NCBI RefSeq assembly: GCF_036231905.1 | Contig: NZ_JAZARE010000003.1 | Span: 248,001 to 312,000, forward strand | Origin: CAMLIZ01 sp036231905 | GTDB taxonomy: Bacteria > Pseudomonadota > Gammaproteobacteria > Burkholderiales > Burkholderiaceae_C | Reading direction: 5' to 3' | Length of the DNA stretch: 64,000 nucleotides | In this document: piece by piece, positions 9,274 through 18,325 of the stretch | Position numbering within the stretch: position 1 is the first letter of the stretch | Layout of the letters: each line of letters starts with the position of its first letter | Notes under the pieces: generated by a model | The model's input: the letters and a program-made list of their open reading frames with translations, nothing else | The model's database searches: none | Told to the model about the DNA's origin: nothing | Program-made: the position numbers and the translations under genes

Positions 9274-9294
9274 TTAGTTTGTCGCCCAAACTAA
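9274..9294. promoter_or_regulatory. Candidate XylR operator, perfect 8-5-8 inverted repeat
   Basis: TTAGTTTG (9274-9281) and CAAACTAA (9287-9294) form a perfect inverted repeat with a 5-base spacer, midway between the divergent halogenase and xylR start codons. The half-site equals the core of the classical XylR (ROK) operator, TTAGTTTG. A -10-like TAATAT (9292-9297) overlaps the right arm for rightward transcription. Binding would therefore be expected to block xylR and probably the leftward operon until an inducing sugar, presumably xylose or a xylo-oligosaccharide, is present. The remainder of the 133-base intergenic region shows nothing else I can name. Confidence 0.75.
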
Positions 9295-9346
9295 TATCGC
9301 CTCCAACACAGGGGCAACAGCCCTTCCAACGATCCGGGAGACATCC

Positions 9347-10567
9347 GTGCCAGTTGAGGCCGCAGGCAATCAGCAACTGCTCAAGCACATCAACCGCATG
9401 GCGCTGGTGCGCCAGCTGTGTGCCAACCCCGGCCTGTCGCGCGCCGACCTGGCCACGGCCGTGGGGCTGACCAAATCCACCGTGAGCCTGCTGGTGCGCG
9501 AGCTGCTGGCCGAGGGCTGGCTGGTCGAGCGTGAAGTGGTTGCCACCGGCGACCTGGGCCGCCGCCCCACCCCGCTGTTCATCGACCCGCGCCGCCTGCT
9601 GCTGCTGGGCGCCGAGGTGGGCATCGAATCCGTGCGTGTGGTGGCCACCTCGCTCACCGGCGACGTGCTCGCGCGCACGGTCGTGAACTTTGGCACAAGC
9701 AAGAGCGCCAAGGCCTGCATCGGCTCGCTGGCCACCGCGCTGCTCAAGGTGCGCCGCCAACTGAATGAGACGGAGCACCGCATCATCGGCCTGGGCGTCG
9801 GCCTGCCCGGCGGCGTGGACGAGGCGCGCGGCTTCCTCCACTTTGCACCCAATCTCGGCTGGCGCGACGTGCCGGTGGGCGAGTTGCTCGGCGAAAAGCT
9901 CGCCGGCACCGCGCTCGCCGGGACCCCGCTGTTCGTTCAGAACGAAGCCGACGTGGCGGCCCTGGGCGAGATGGAATTCAACCCCGCGCAGGCCCAGGAC
10001 CCGCTGCTGTACCTCAGCATCAACCAGGGTGTGGGTGCCGGCGTGATCGTGGGCGACCGGCTGCTCACCGGCAACCGGGGTTTTGCCGGCGAAGTGGGCC
10101 ACATGGTGCTGCAGCTCAACGGGCCGCTGTGCTCCTGCGGGCGGCGCGGCTGCGCCGAAGCGCTGATCGGCCCGCGCGCCATGCTGCGCCCGGAGGACGA
10201 CACCGCCCATCCGCTGGCGGAGATCCAGCGCCGCCTGGCCGCGCAGGACGCAGAGACTTCGCGCGCGGTCAAGAAGGCCGGCAGCTACCTGGGCGTGCTG
10301 CTGCAGAACCTGGCTTCGGCCTACGACCCCAGCTGCATCGTGCTGGGCGGCGCGGTGGTGGACCTGGGTGACGTGTTCCTGCAACCGGCCCTGCGCACGC
10401 TGAACGAATACACCGCCGCGGCCAACCTGGCCCCGCCCACGGTGCAGACCTCGCGCTTCGGCGCCGATGCGGTGGCGGTGGGCGCGGCCGCGCTGGCGCG
10501 CTACCGCCTCACCCGGCCCTTGATCGCCAATGCGTCCAGCGCCGTCGCCGTCGAGGAGGCCGCCTGA
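9347..10567 (+). CDS. xylR: ROK-family transcriptional repressor, XylR type
   Basis: The protein has 406 residues and a GTG start preceded by GGGAGA. An N-terminal winged helix-turn-helix spans about residues 15-75 (LVRQLCANPGLSRADLATAVGLTKSTVSLLVRELLAEGWL). The ROK sugar-kinase-like domain follows (GLGVGLPGGVD; GVGAGVIVGDRLLTGNRGFAGEVGHM) with the zinc motif CSCGRRGCAEA. This is the domain order of XylR and NagC repressors rather than of ROK kinases. It is first in the rightward operon, and its TGA overlaps the xylB ATG (TGATG). It probably represses both divergent operons through the repeat at 9274-9294 and perhaps GH51 through 36720-36740. The effector is inferred to be xylose from xylAB linkage. 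Confidence 0.9.
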   Translation: MPVEAAGNQQLLKHINRMALVRQLCANPGLSRADLATAVGLTKSTVSLLVRELLAEGWLVEREVVATGDLGRRPTPLFIDPRRLLLLGAEVGIESVRVVATSLTGDVLARTVVNFGTSKSAKACIGSLATALLKVRRQLNETEHRIIGLGVGLPGGVDEARGFLHFAPNLGWRDVPVGELLGEKLAGTALAGTPLFVQNEADVAALGEMEFNPAQAQDPLLYLSINQGVGAGVIVGDRLLTGNRGFAGEVGHMVLQLNGPLCSCGRRGCAEALIGPRAMLRPEDDTAHPLAEIQRRLAAQDAETSRAVKKAGSYLGVLLQNLASAYDPSCIVLGGAVVDLGDVFLQPALRTLNEYTAAANLAPPTVQTSRFGADAVAVGAAALARYRLTRPLIANASSAVAVEEAA

Positions 10568-12039
10568 TGTACCTCGGCATCGATCTCGGCACCTCCGAGG
10601 TGAAGCTGCTGCTGATCGACGGCAGCGGCCAGGTCGTGGGCCAGGCCGGCGTGCCGCTGCAGCTGCAGCGGCCGCAGCCGCTGTGGTCGGAGCAGTCGCC
10701 GGACGACTGGTGGCTGGCCACCGAAGCCGGCGTGGCGCGCCTGCGCGCGGCGCACCCCAAAGCTTGGGGCCAGGTGCGCGCCATCGGCCTGTCAGGGCAG
10801 ATGCACGGCGCGGTGTTGCTGGGTGAGCACGACCAGGTGCTGCGCCCGGCCATCCTGTGGAACGACGGCCGCAGCCATGCGGAATGCGACACGCTGCTGC
10901 AGCGCGCGCCGCGGCTGCACCAGATCAGCGGCAACCTGGCGATGCCGGGCTTCACCGCACCCAAGCTGCTGTGGGTGCAGGCGCATGAACCCGAGGTGTT
11001 CGCCCAGGTGCGCAGCGTGCTGCTGCCCAAGGACCACCTGCGCCTGCTGCTCAGCGGCGAGAAGGTGTCCGACCCCTCCGATGCGGCGGGCACCTTGTGG
11101 CTGGACGTGGCGGCGCGCGACTGGTCCGACGAGCTGCTGGCCGCCTGCAACCTGAGCCGCGCGCACATGCCGCGCCTGGTGGAAAGCAACCAGCCCTGCG
11201 CCACCCTCAGGCCGCAGCTGGCCCAGGCCTGGGGCCTGCGGCCCGAGGTGCTGATCGCCGCGGGCGCGGGTGACAACGCTGCCAGCGCCATCGGCATCGG
11301 CGCGGTGCGGCCGGGCGAGGGCTTCCTGTCGCTGGGCACCTCGGGCGTGCTGTTCGTGGTGAACGACCGCTTCCGCCCCAACCCGGCATCCGCGGTGCAT
11401 GCCTTCTGCCATGCGTTGCCGCAGCGCTGGCACCAGATGAGCGTGATGCTGTCGGCGGCCAGCTGCCTGAAGTGGTTCGTGCAGATGAGCGGCGCGGCCG
11501 ACGAGGCCGCGCTGCTGGCCGACATCGCCCTGCTGCCGCCGGACACGCTGCGCGATGCGCCGCTGTTCCTGCCCTACCTGGCCGGCGAGCGCACCCCCCA
11601 CAACGACGCTTTTGCGCAAGGCATGTTCTTCGGCCTCGGCCACGGGAGCACGCGCGCGGCCTGCGGCTACGCGGTGCTCGAGGGCGTGGCCTTCGGGCTG
11701 GCGGACGGGCTGGCCGCGCTGCAGGCCGCCGGCACCGAGGTGCGCCCGCTCTCGCTCGTGGGCGGCGGCGCACGCAGCGGCCTGTGGGCCCAGCTCATCG
11801 CCGACGCGCTCGGCGTGGAGCTGGTGGTGCACACCGGCGCCGAGGCCGGCGGCGCCCTGGGCGCGGCGCGGCTGGGCTGGATGGCCGCCGGCGGCACCGA
11901 GGCCCAGGCCTGCACCCGCCCCGAGATCACCGCGCGGTACCGGCCTGACGCCGAGCGCCGCGCACGCCTGCAACCCCGGCTGGAGCGCTTCCGCGAGATC
12001 TACCAGCGGCTGAAGCCCCTGTGGGCCCACCGCGCCTAA
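10567..12039 (+). CDS. xylB: Xylulokinase
   Basis: The protein has 490 residues of the FGGY carbohydrate kinase family. The N-terminus shows MYLGIDLGTSEVKLLLIDG (phosphate loop); the substrate and hinge region follows (SGQMHGAVLLG, ILWNDGRS, APKLLWVQAHEPEVF, LPKDHLRLLLSG). The C-terminal half carries the second ATPase fold (GAGDNAASAIGIGAVRPGEGFLSLGTSG; LVGGGARSGLWAQLIADALG). SGQMHG and the overall length match xylulokinases rather than glycerol or ribulo-kinases. It phosphorylates D-xylulose made by XylA, feeding the pentose phosphate pathway. The start codon overlaps the xylR stop by one base and xylA follows after 37 bases. Confidence 0.96.
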   Translation: MYLGIDLGTSEVKLLLIDGSGQVVGQAGVPLQLQRPQPLWSEQSPDDWWLATEAGVARLRAAHPKAWGQVRAIGLSGQMHGAVLLGEHDQVLRPAILWNDGRSHAECDTLLQRAPRLHQISGNLAMPGFTAPKLLWVQAHEPEVFAQVRSVLLPKDHLRLLLSGEKVSDPSDAAGTLWLDVAARDWSDELLAACNLSRAHMPRLVESNQPCATLRPQLAQAWGLRPEVLIAAGAGDNAASAIGIGAVRPGEGFLSLGTSGVLFVVNDRFRPNPASAVHAFCHALPQRWHQMSVMLSAASCLKWFVQMSGAADEAALLADIALLPPDTLRDAPLFLPYLAGERTPHNDAFAQGMFFGLGHGSTRAACGYAVLEGVAFGLADGLAALQAAGTEVRPLSLVGGGARSGLWAQLIADALGVELVVHTGAEAGGALGAARLGWMAAGGTEAQACTRPEITARYRPDAERRARLQPRLERFREIYQRLKPLWAHRA

Positions 12040-12076
12040 GCCAGCCGCCCCACCGAGATCACACCCTCCCGACGTC

Positions 12077-13390
12077 ATGACCAACTACTTCCACCACATT
12101 CCGCCCATCGAATACCAGGGTCCGGCCAGCGACAGCACACTGGCCTTCCGCCACTACGACAAGAACCGCATCGTGCTGGGCAAGCGCATGGAAGACCACC
12201 TGCGCTTTGCCGTGTGCTACTGGCACAGCTTCTGCTGGACCGGGCTGGACCCGTTTGGCGGCGGCACCTTCCTGCGCCCCTGGTTCGAAGGCGGCTCGCC
12301 GATGGAGCTGGCCAAGGCCAAGGCCGACGCGGCCTTCGAGTTCTTTGCCAAGCTGGGCGCGCCCTACTACACCTTCCACGACCGCGATGTGGCCCCCGAA
12401 GGCGCCACCCCGCGTGAAAGCCACGAGAACTTCCTGCGCATGGTGGACGTGCTGGGCGAGCACCAGCAGCGCACCGGCATGAAGCTGCTGTGGGGCACCG
12501 CCAACCTGTTCAGCCACCGCCGCTTCATGGGCGGCGCGGCCAGCAACCCGGACCCCGCCATCTTCGCCATGGCCGCGCTGCAGGTGCGCGATGCGATGAA
12601 CGCCACCCTGAAGCTCGGCGGCGAGAACTACGTGCTGTGGGGCGGGCGCGAAGGCTACGAGACCCTGCTCAACACCAGGGTGGGCCAGGAGCTGGACCAG
12701 CTGGGCCGCTTCCTCAACCTGGTGGTGGAGCACAAACACAAGATCGGCTTCAAGGGCACCCTGCTCATCGAGCCCAAGCCGCGCGAGCCCTCCAAGCACC
12801 AGTACGACTTCGACGTGGGCACGGTCTACGGCTTCCTGGTGCGCTACGGCCTGGAAAAAGAGGTGAAGGTCAACATCGAGGCCAACCACGCCACCTTGTC
12901 GGGCCACAGCTTCGAGCATGAGATCGCGCTGGCGGCCGCACTCGGCATCCTGGGCAGCATCGACATGAACCGCGGTGATCCGCAGCTGGGCTGGGACACC
13001 GACCAGTTCCCCAACAACGTGCCCGAAACCGCGATGGCGCTGTACCACATCCTGCAGGCCGGCGGGCTGGGCAGCGGGGGCCTGAACTTCGACGCCAAGA
13101 TGCGGCGCCAGTCGCTGGACGCGGAGGACCTGTTCCACGGCCACATCGGCGGCATGGACGTGTGCGCCCGCGCGCTGCTGATCGCCGAACAGATGATCCT
13201 GGACGGCCGCCTGGAGAAGGCACTGAACGAACGCTACGCCGGCTGGGCCACCCCCGCCGGGCAGGACGTCCTGGCGGGCCGCGTCGCACTCGACGCGCTG
13301 GCCGACCGGGTGCTGAACACGAACACCGATGCCTTGCCGGTGTCGGGCCGACAGGAATACCTGGAGAACCTCGTCAACAGATTCTGCTGA
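12077..13390 (+). CDS. xylA: D-xylose isomerase
   Basis: The protein has 437 residues, the usual length of the long proteobacterial XylA class. Family motifs include FWHS-like CYWHSFCWTGLDPFGGGTF, the catalytic-His region YTFHDRDVAPEG, GGREGYETLLNT, LLIEPKPREPSKHQYDFD, VNIEANHATLSGHSFEHE and the metal-binding MNRGDPQLGWDTDQFP. It converts D-xylose to D-xylulose in the cytoplasm. The xylose most likely comes from GH31 action on isoprimeverose or larger fragments, because no xylose ABC transporter is encoded here. No strong Shine-Dalgarno sequence is visible upstream, so translation may depend on the upstream genes. Confidence 0.97.
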   Translation: MTNYFHHIPPIEYQGPASDSTLAFRHYDKNRIVLGKRMEDHLRFAVCYWHSFCWTGLDPFGGGTFLRPWFEGGSPMELAKAKADAAFEFFAKLGAPYYTFHDRDVAPEGATPRESHENFLRMVDVLGEHQQRTGMKLLWGTANLFSHRRFMGGAASNPDPAIFAMAALQVRDAMNATLKLGGENYVLWGGREGYETLLNTRVGQELDQLGRFLNLVVEHKHKIGFKGTLLIEPKPREPSKHQYDFDVGTVYGFLVRYGLEKEVKVNIEANHATLSGHSFEHEIALAAALGILGSIDMNRGDPQLGWDTDQFPNNVPETAMALYHILQAGGLGSGGLNFDAKMRRQSLDAEDLFHGHIGGMDVCARALLIAEQMILDGRLEKALNERYAGWATPAGQDVLAGRVALDALADRVLNTNTDALPVSGRQEYLENLVNRFC

Positions 13391-13399
13391 ACCGGCCAA

Positions 13400-13417
13400 G
13401 CAAGGCAATGACCTTGC
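13400..13417 (+). other. Stem-loop in the xylA to TonB-receptor spacer
   Basis: GCAAGG (13400-13405) and CCTTGC (13412-13417) can pair around a 6-base loop, 10 bases after the xylA stop. There is no T-run, so it is not a convincing terminator. It may mark an mRNA processing or stability boundary before the highly expressed receptor gene. The 140-base spacer has no XylR-like half-site and no promoter I can support. Confidence 0.35.
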
Positions 13418-13530
13418 GCCGCATGCCCAACAACAGGGAGTTTTCGCTGATCGCGGCTTCGTCGGGCCGCCCTACGACACCGTCCCCCACCGGGACGAGC
13501 CCCTGAACCACTTTAGAAAAGGTGCACGAG

Positions 13531-16500
13531 ATGAGGAGACATTTCAAAAAGACAACGTTGTCGGTGGCAGCGGCCCAGGTGGCCCTGATGGCCACCGGCA
13601 TCGCGATGGCGCAGGGTACGACGGCACCCGCCGCGCCGGCCGCTGCAGCGTCGGCCGCTGCCGGCAGCGACAGCGAGCCCGGCGGCAAGGCGCAGACCGT
13701 GGTCGTGACCGGCCAGCGCGCCGCGCTGCAATCGGCGCAGAAGATCAAGCGCGAGTCCGACGAGATCGTGGACTCCATCGTGGCCGACGACATCGGCAAG
13801 CTGCCCGACCGCTCGGTCACCGAGGTGCTGCAACGCGTGGTGGGTGTCACGATCGACCGCACCATGGCCAAGGGCGACCCCGAGCACTTCTCGGTGGAAG
13901 GCTCCGGCGTGGCCATCCGCGGCTTGAACTGGGTGCGCTCCGAGCTGAACGGGCGTGATTCGTTCTCCGCCAACGGCGGGCGCTCGCTCAACTTCGAGGA
14001 CGTGCCACCCGAGCTGATGGCCGGCGTGGACGTCTACAAGAACCCGTCGGCCGAGCAGATCGAAGGCGCTGTCGGCGGCCTGGTGAACCTGCGCACCGCC
14101 ATGCCGTTCGACTTTCCCGGGCTCAAGGCATCGCTGTCGGGCTCCACGACCTACTCCACGCTGAACAAGAAGAGCGCACCGTCTTTCTCGGCCCTGTTCA
14201 GCAACCGCTGGGAAACCGACGCAGGCCACTTCGGCGTGCTGCTGGACCTGGCAAGTTCCGAAAGCAAGACGCGCTCCGACTTCTTCCAGGTGGAGCCGTA
14301 CTACCCGCGCAACGACCTCGTCGAAGGCCAGGATCCGAACACCACGCTGTGGGTGCCCAAGGGCGCGCAATGGCGTTCACTGGAGTTCCAGCGCAAGCGC
14401 GAAGGCCTGTACGGCGCGCTGCAGTGGAAGAAGAACGAGTGGGACTCCTCGCTCACCTACTTCCAGTCCAAGTACCGCATGCAATGGGACGAGCAGGCGA
14501 TCTTCGCCCAATCGGACCCGTACCGCCTGCGTGTGACCAACGGCCAGTTCGACAGCCAGGGCGGCTTGCAGTCCGGCACCCTGACCAACAGCGACGGCTC
14601 GCTGATCAATTTCAACGACGACACCCGTACCGCCTGGCGCAAGTCCAAGACGGAAGACCTGTCGTGGCACCTGGGCTGGAAGGCGAGCGACCGTTGGAGC
14701 TTCAGCACCGACGTGCAGTACATCCGGGCCACCACCTCCAGCCTGGACTCCACCGTGGCCACCGGCACCGGCATGCCCAAGCAGACGCTGGACCTGACCG
14801 GCTCCGTCCCTACGCTGTTCTTTGACGACGCCGACCGCGCCCGGCTCTCCGACCCGGCGAACTACTACTGGGCGTTCACCATGGAACACATGGACCGCAG
14901 CAAGGCCACCGAAAAGGCCTGGCGCACGGACGCGAAGTTCAACTTCGACCATCCGGTGCTGCAGGACCTGCGCTTCGGTGTGCGCCTGACGGATCGCGAC
15001 GCCATCACCGCCCGCAATCCGAGCGACTACCACTGGCAGGCCATCACGCAGCCGTGGACGGCCGGCGGACCCGCGTTCCTGAGCGACTACCCCGGCGGCA
15101 CGCATGTCAACACGTTCAACAACTTCTTCAACGGCAAGGTCCCGACACCCCCTGCGGTCGTGTTCCCGGACGTTTCGCTGGCCACCGGCTTCCCGGGCAG
15201 CTACGCCCAGCTTCATGAGTACGGCCGCGACCACTGCCTGAAGTCCGGCCAGAGCGAGGCCACCTGCAACAGCTGGCCGTTCACGTTCACGCCGGAGACC
15301 ATCAGCGACGATCCCAACAGCCGCGGCACCAACCGCCAGGCCGAGCGCACGCAGGCGGCCTATGCGCAGCTGCGCTTCGGGTTCGACGACTGGGCCATGC
15401 CGGTGGATGGCAACGTGGGCGTGCGCGTGGTGCGCACGCAGTCCAATGCGCAGGGCTACATCAGCTTTGGTGGCTCGAACATCACCCCGGGCCTGACCGG
15501 CGTGCCGATTCCGAACATTCCGGCCTACAACAAGGTCCAGAATTTCGAGAACACCTACACCAACGTGCTGCCCAGCCTGAACCTGCGCATGAAGGCCCGC
15601 AGCGACCTGCAGTTCCGTTTCGCGGCCGCCAAGGGCATCTCGCGGCCGGACTTCACCGACCTGCAGGCCTACACCTCGCTCACGCAGGACAAGACCACGG
15701 TGGGCAACGAAGTGATCAGCGTGTCGCAGACCGGCGAGGCGCTGGGCAACCCGATGCTGCGGCCGGTGCGCTCCACGCAGGTGGACGCCACTGCCGAGTG
15801 GTACTTCAGCCGCACTGGCTCATTGACGTTCGCGCTCTTCAACAAGAACCTGAAGGACGTGGTCATCAAGCAGACGACGGGCTTCCAGGTGCAGGACGTG
15901 GACGGCAACCCGCAAACCTTTGCCGTCACCAGCCCGGTCAACGGTGCCAAGGGCTATGCCCGCGGCTTCGAGCTGGCGTTCCAGACGTACTTCGACAGTC
16001 TGCCCGGCTGGCTGTCGGGCTTGGGCGTGCAGACGAACTACACCTTCGTCGACAGCAAGACCAAGCTGTACAACCCGGTCAACCCGGTGTATTGCTCGGG
16101 CTCCAGCGGCAATGCCGACAACCTGCCTCTGAACCTGAACGGCTGCGACACCGACGGCCGGGCCTTCAGCAACCTGCCGCTGGCCAACCTGTCGCGCAAC
16201 GCCTTCACCCTGGCGCTGATGTACGACCAGGGCCCGGTGTCTGCCCGCGTGGCCTACACCTGGCGCTCGAAGTACCTGCAAGGCATCAACGTCAACGGCA
16301 CCAAAGGCACCGACGGCACCGACACCAACCCGGACAGCGCCAACCAGGGCGCGCACAACATCGCCTGGGGCCTGCCTACCTGGGCTGATGCCTACGGCCA
16401 GGTCGACGCCGGCGTTTACTACAAGCTGCTGGAGGACAAGCTGACGCTGGGCCTGGAAGCGCAGAACCTCAACGACGCGCGCCAGCGCCAGTTGATGCAG

Positions 16501-16578
16501 CAGCACATCGGCGACAAGACCCGCGGCCTGTTCTACACCGGTCCGCGCTACACGTTCACCGCACGCTACACGTTCTGA
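13531..16578 (+). CDS. TonB-dependent outer-membrane receptor for oligosaccharides
   Basis: The protein has 1015 residues from the ATG at 13531, with AAGG 9 bases upstream; a GTG three codons earlier is possible. The signal peptide ends about residue 28 (MATGIAMAQG). A TonB-box-like stretch (QTVVVTGQRAA) precedes the plug (DEIVDSIVADDIGKLPDRSVTEVLQRVVGVTIDR; VAIRGLNWVRSELNG). The 22-strand barrel ends with aromatic YTFTARYTF, the expected BAM signal. The sequence has the character of the large Caulobacter/Xanthomonas-type carbohydrate receptors. Together with GH74 and the downstream genes it probably imports xyloglucan oligosaccharides. The next gene starts within its stop codon (TGATG). Confidence 0.93.
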   Translation: MRRHFKKTTLSVAAAQVALMATGIAMAQGTTAPAAPAAAASAAAGSDSEPGGKAQTVVVTGQRAALQSAQKIKRESDEIVDSIVADDIGKLPDRSVTEVLQRVVGVTIDRTMAKGDPEHFSVEGSGVAIRGLNWVRSELNGRDSFSANGGRSLNFEDVPPELMAGVDVYKNPSAEQIEGAVGGLVNLRTAMPFDFPGLKASLSGSTTYSTLNKKSAPSFSALFSNRWETDAGHFGVLLDLASSESKTRSDFFQVEPYYPRNDLVEGQDPNTTLWVPKGAQWRSLEFQRKREGLYGALQWKKNEWDSSLTYFQSKYRMQWDEQAIFAQSDPYRLRVTNGQFDSQGGLQSGTLTNSDGSLINFNDDTRTAWRKSKTEDLSWHLGWKASDRWSFSTDVQYIRATTSSLDSTVATGTGMPKQTLDLTGSVPTLFFDDADRARLSDPANYYWAFTMEHMDRSKATEKAWRTDAKFNFDHPVLQDLRFGVRLTDRDAITARNPSDYHWQAITQPWTAGGPAFLSDYPGGTHVNTFNNFFNGKVPTPPAVVFPDVSLATGFPGSYAQLHEYGRDHCLKSGQSEATCNSWPFTFTPETISDDPNSRGTNRQAERTQAAYAQLRFGFDDWAMPVDGNVGVRVVRTQSNAQGYISFGGSNITPGLTGVPIPNIPAYNKVQNFENTYTNVLPSLNLRMKARSDLQFRFAAAKGISRPDFTDLQAYTSLTQDKTTVGNEVISVSQTGEALGNPMLRPVRSTQVDATAEWYFSRTGSLTFALFNKNLKDVVIKQTTGFQVQDVDGNPQTFAVTSPVNGAKGYARGFELAFQTYFDSLPGWLSGLGVQTNYTFVDSKTKLYNPVNPVYCSGSSGNADNLPLNLNGCDTDGRAFSNLPLANLSRNAFTLALMYDQGPVSARVAYTWRSKYLQGINVNGTKGTDGTDTNPDSANQGAHNIAWGLPTWADAYGQVDAGVYYKLLEDKLTLGLEAQNLNDARQRQLMQQHIGDKTRGLFYTGPRYTFTARYTF

Positions 16579-18242
16579 TGAGCATGGCACGACGCACGCT
16601 CGCGCGTGCCGTCGGCTTGCTGGCCCTGGGCGCTGCCAGCGCCCTGGCCGGCACGCCGGCGGCCGCGCCGCCGCACCTGGTACAACGCGACGGCCGCCAC
16701 GCCCTCATGGTCGACGGCGCGCCCTACCTCATCCTCGGCGCGCAGGTCCACAACTCCAGCAACTCCCCCGAGGCGCTGAAGAAGGTGTGGCCGGCGGTGC
16801 AGGACATGCACGCCAACACGGTGGAAGTGCCGATCGCCTGGGAGCAGATCGAGCCGCAGGAAGGCCGCTTCGACTTCAGCTTCGTGGACACCCTGCTGGC
16901 CCAGGCGCGGCAGAACAAGGTGCGCCTGGTGCTGCTGTGGTTCGGCACCTGGAAGAACACCAGCCCGCAATACACACCCGCCTGGGTGAAGCTCAACAAC
17001 CAGCGCTTCCCGCGCATGGTGGACAAGGACGGCAAGCCCAGCTATTGCCTCTCGCCCTTCGGCGAAGAGACGCTTGCGGCCGACCGCAAGGCCTTCGTCG
17101 CGCTGATGGGCCACCTGAAGAAGGTGGACGCGCAGCAGCGCACCGTGATCATGGTGCAGGTGGAAAACGAGGTCGGCACTTACGGCCTGGTGCGCGACTT
17201 CGGCGCCAGGGCACAGGCCGCCTTCGAGCAGCCGGTGCCGCCGGCCGTGCTGGCGCGCAAGAAGGCGCTGGTGCCAGGCGCCGCCAGCGGCCCCTGGCGC
17301 GCGGTGTACGGCGACTATGCCGACGAGTACTTCCACGCCTGGGCGGTGGCCCGCTACATCGAGGAGATCGCCAAGGCGGGGCGCGCGGTGTACGACCTGC
17401 CGATGTACGTGAACAACGCCTTGCGCGACCCGCTGGAGCAGCCGCCCAAGCCCTGGAAGAACAACTTCGCCAGTGGCGGGCCCACGCACGACGTGATCGA
17501 CATCTACAAGGCCACGGCGCCGCACATCGACATCGTGGGCCCGGACCTCTACAGCCCGGAATCGGCGCAGGTCAACGGCTCGATCGGCCTGTTCCAGCGG
17601 CCGGACAACCCGCTCTGGGTGCCCGAGATGAGCAACGCGGCGGTGTACGCCCGCTACGTGTACCCCATCCTCGGCCGCGGCGCGCTCGGCGTGGCGCCCT
17701 TCGGCATCGACTACTTCGACTACAGCAACTTCCCGCTCGGTTCCAGGTTCACCGACAAGCGCATGGTGGAGCCCTTTGCCGGCATCTATGCCGCCTTCGG
17801 CACCATGCAGCGCCAGTGGGCGCAATGGGCCTTCGAGGGCCGCACCTTCGGTGTGGCCGAGGGCGACGACCATGCCGACCAGGTGATCACGATGAAGGGC
17901 TGGAACGCCAAGGTCTCCTTTGGCCAGTGGCAGTTCGGCGAGAAGGAATGGCCTGGCAACGCCAAGGAGGCGCCCGCGCATGCCGACAAGCTGGTGGGTG
18001 GCGTGGCGATCGCGCAGGTGGGCGACGACGAGTTCGTGATCGTCGGACAGCGCGCCCGCGTGCGCATCGAGCCCGCCACGCCGCAAGGCCTGGGCGCGAT
18101 GCTGGTGCGTACCGAACAGGGCCGCTACGACAGCAGCGGCCGCTGGGTGATGGAGCGCAACTGGAATGGCGACCAGGTGGATTGGGGCCTGAACCTGGGC
18201 GCCCAGCCGGTGGTGCTGAAGGTGCGCATGGGGCGGTATTGA
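16578..18242 (+). CDS. Exported GH35 beta-galactosidase (with GH35-type C-terminal domain)
   Basis: The protein has 554 residues from the ATG that overlaps the receptor stop by one base. The signal peptide (RAVGLLALGAASALAGTPAAA) is followed by the GH35 opening HALMVDGAPYLILGAQVHNSSNS and the TIM-barrel pieces NTVEVPIAWEQIEPQEGRFDF and RLVLLWFGTWKN. Glu198 in VQVENEVGTYG is the likely acid/base and Glu350 in WVPEMSN the likely nucleophile. A beta-rich C-terminal domain (from ~390) resembles the small domain found in this bacterial GH35 subgroup. It probably works in the periplasm on beta-galactosyl-xylose side chains; GH35 members of xyloglucan loci in Cellvibrio and Xanthomonas do this. Confidence 0.9.
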   Translation: MSMARRTLARAVGLLALGAASALAGTPAAAPPHLVQRDGRHALMVDGAPYLILGAQVHNSSNSPEALKKVWPAVQDMHANTVEVPIAWEQIEPQEGRFDFSFVDTLLAQARQNKVRLVLLWFGTWKNTSPQYTPAWVKLNNQRFPRMVDKDGKPSYCLSPFGEETLAADRKAFVALMGHLKKVDAQQRTVIMVQVENEVGTYGLVRDFGARAQAAFEQPVPPAVLARKKALVPGAASGPWRAVYGDYADEYFHAWAVARYIEEIAKAGRAVYDLPMYVNNALRDPLEQPPKPWKNNFASGGPTHDVIDIYKATAPHIDIVGPDLYSPESAQVNGSIGLFQRPDNPLWVPEMSNAAVYARYVYPILGRGALGVAPFGIDYFDYSNFPLGSRFTDKRMVEPFAGIYAAFGTMQRQWAQWAFEGRTFGVAEGDDHADQVITMKGWNAKVSFGQWQFGEKEWPGNAKEAPAHADKLVGGVAIAQVGDDEFVIVGQRARVRIEPATPQGLGAMLVRTEQGRYDSSGRWVMERNWNGDQVDWGLNLGAQPVVLKVRMGRY

Positions 18243-18248
18243 GATGTT

Positions 18249-18324
18249 GACGCCCCCACGCTCACTTCGTTCGCTGCCCCCCAAGGGGGCGCGTCAGCGC
18301 CTTCGGGCGGCCGGGCGGCGCTGA
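18249..18324. repeat. Interspersed GC-rich palindromic element, copy 1
   Basis: This 83-base spacer between GH35 and GH74 contains nested inverted repeats: GACGC (18249-18253) with GCGTC (18291-18295), an inner GCCCCC/GGGGGC hairpin (18276-18281 with 18285-18290), and AGCGCC/GGCGCT (18296-18301 with 18319-18324). The core TCGCTGCCCCCCAAGGGG recurs in related form at 47490-47561. Sequences of this look are widespread between genes in Burkholderiales. It is the only non-coupled junction between TBDT and the symporter, so it may act as an attenuator or mRNA-stability element. Confidence 0.6.
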
Positions 18325-18325
18325 C

